A stretch of 64,000 nt of DNA from contig NZ_MDKB01000003.1 in assembly GCF_001715295.1 (NCBI RefSeq), positions 160,557 through 224,556 on the forward strand, in the 5' to 3' direction. Under the pieces are notes generated by a model. That model did no database searches. It saw only the letters and a program-made list of their open reading frames with translations, and had not been told where the DNA came from. The position numbers were made by a program, and so were the translations under genes. This DNA comes from Streptomyces griseus. GTDB taxonomy: Bacteria > Actinomycetota > Actinomycetes > Streptomycetales > Streptomycetaceae. This document shows, one piece after another, positions 63,018 through 64,000 of the stretch (its first letter is position 1; the number at the start of each line of letters is the position of its first letter).

Positions 63018-64000
63018 GACGCCCTCCGCAGCGACACGAGGTCGGCGAGGTCGCGGTCGCCGAGCTCCGTCAGGGCTGCCTCGCCGGAGCCGAGCACCGC
63101 GTCCGCCAGCGCCCGCTTGGATTCCAGCAGTTCCCCGATCCGGTCCTCGACGGTTCCCTCCGCGATCAGCCGGTGCACCTGCACGGGCTGGGTCTGGCCG
63201 ATGCGGTACGCGCGGTCGGTGGCCTGTTCCTCGACCGCCGGGTTCCACCAGCGGTCGTAGTGGACGACGTGGGCGGCCCGGGTGAGGTTCAGGCCGGTGC
63301 CCGCCGCCTTGAGGGAGAGAAGGAAGACGGGGACCTCCGCGGACTGGAAGCGGTCCACCATGTGCTCCCGCTCGGCCACCGGCGTGCCGCCGTGCAGCAG
63401 CTGGGAGGGTATGGCGCGCGAGGCCAGGTGGGCGGAGAGCAGCCGGGCCATCGACACGTACTGGGTGAAGATCAGGACGGAGCCGTTCTCGGACAGGATC
63501 GTGTCGAGGAGCTCGTCGAGCAGGGCGAGCTTTCCCGAGCGTCCGGCGAGCCGGGTCGGCTCCTCCTTCAGGTACTGCGCGGGGTGGTTGCAGATCTGCT
63601 TGAGCGAGCCCAGCAGCTTCATGATCAGGCCCCGGCGGGTGATGCCTTCGGACTGCTCGATGAACGCCATCGTCTCGCGGACGGCGGCCTCGTAGAGCGT
63701 GGCCTGCTCCCGGGTCAGGAAGACGGGGTGATCGGTGACGGTCTTGGGCGGCAGCTCCGGCGCGATGCCCGGGTCGGACTTCCTGCGGCGCAGCAGGAAG
63801 GGGCGGACCAGCCGGGAGAGCCGCTCGACCGCTTCCTCGTTGCCCAGGCCGGCCGCGGTGCCCGTGTTCTCCACGGTCCGGGCGTGCCGGGCCCGGAACG
63901 CCTTCAGAGGGCCGAGCAGTCCCGGAGTGGTCCAGTCGAGCAGCGCCCACAGCTCGGAGAGGTTGTTCTCGACGGGTGTGCCGGTGAGCGCGACGCGGGC
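63014..64000 (-). CDS. SNF2/SWI2 family DEAD-like helicase, C-terminal part
   Basis: The visible 328 C-terminal residues continue past the right edge. They include ALTGTPVENNLSELWALLDW from the first RecA-like domain, VRPFLLRRRKSDPGIAPELP, then the second domain with SVLIFTQYVSMARLL, FLLSLKAAGTGLNLTRA, VVHYDRWWNPAVEEQATDRA and YRIGQTQPVQVHRL, all SNF2 signatures. It is an ATP-dependent DNA translocase; its role with the SWIM protein is not established. The N-terminal half, including Walker A, lies outside the window. Confidence 0.92.
   Translation of the reverse strand, partial: ARVALTGTPVENNLSELWALLDWTTPGLLGPLKAFRARHARTVENTGTAAGLGNEEAVERLSRLVRPFLLRRRKSDPGIAPELPPKTVTDHPVFLTREQATLYEAAVRETMAFIEQSEGITRRGLIMKLLGSLKQICNHPAQYLKEEPTRLAGRSGKLALLDELLDTILSENGSVLIFTQYVSMARLLSAHLASRAIPSQLLHGGTPVAEREHMVDRFQSAEVPVFLLSLKAAGTGLNLTRAAHVVHYDRWWNPAVEEQATDRAYRIGQTQPVQVHRLIAEGTVEDRIGELLESKRALADAVLGSGEAALTELGDRDLADLVSLRRAS

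Overview
This window is high-GC (roughly 73% by eye) actinobacterial chromosome, almost certainly Streptomyces. The evidence is frequent GTG and TTG starts, stop/start overlaps of the ATGA, GTGA and TTGA type, long disordered Ala/Pro/Arg-rich protein tails, and the conserved actinobacterial order tlyA-nadK-recN / pyrG-nudix / ald / parA-scpA-scpB-pseudouridine synthase / aroH-tyrA-cmk-plsC-der. No rRNA, tRNA, insertion sequence or CRISPR array was recognised.

Layout. Positions 1-3784: the end of a repeat-tailed TPR-like protein, a DUF1015 protein and a HAD phosphatase. 4260-7271: an iron-box-controlled FecCD/ATPase siderophore importer without its own binding protein. 7284-11566: an SCP2-like protein, a small protein, tlyA, nadK and recN. 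12368-17100: a glycosyltransferase, a PucR regulator and a GH15 glycosidase. 17509-23466: pyrG, ADP-ribose pyrophosphatase, an NTPase/TPR protein and alanine dehydrogenase. 23795-28552: ParA, a ribbon-helix-helix-like partner, ScpA, ScpB and an RsuA/RluB-type pseudouridine synthase. 28638-32158: a tightly coupled NAD salvage operon (pnuC, nadR-like, nrtR, ADP-ribosylglycohydrolase) behind a 35-bp palindrome. 33370-37847: aroH, tyrA, cmk, an acyltransferase and der. 37922-49266: mixed housekeeping and lineage-specific genes, including a SepF protein, a GT4 glycosyltransferase, PAP2, MFS, acyl-CoA dehydrogenase and a Cys-rich DUF5685 protein.

The most unusual part is 49700-53185. A SLOG-fold protein and a SLATT/DUF4231-type membrane protein sit beside fxsA, a 54-residue precursor ending in F-N-S-A-L, and fxsB, its radical SAM/SPASM maturase. 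All of these families have been linked to biological-conflict systems. Homology to FxsB stops at about 52960, and the next bases are codon 74 of uvrB read on the opposite strand. Only the first 74 codons of uvrB remain. This is a breakpoint (inversion, translocation or misassembly) that cuts uvrB and removes whatever followed fxsB.

To the right of the breakpoint, 53225-64000 carries an MHYT sensor, a secreted glycerophosphodiesterase, an O6-alkylguanine methyltransferase, an MFS exporter whose start touches a 22-bp inverted repeat, a uridine kinase-like protein, a secreted cupin, an HxlR regulator divergent from an aminotransferase across a nested palindrome array, and a SWIM-protein/SNF2-helicase pair cut by the window end.
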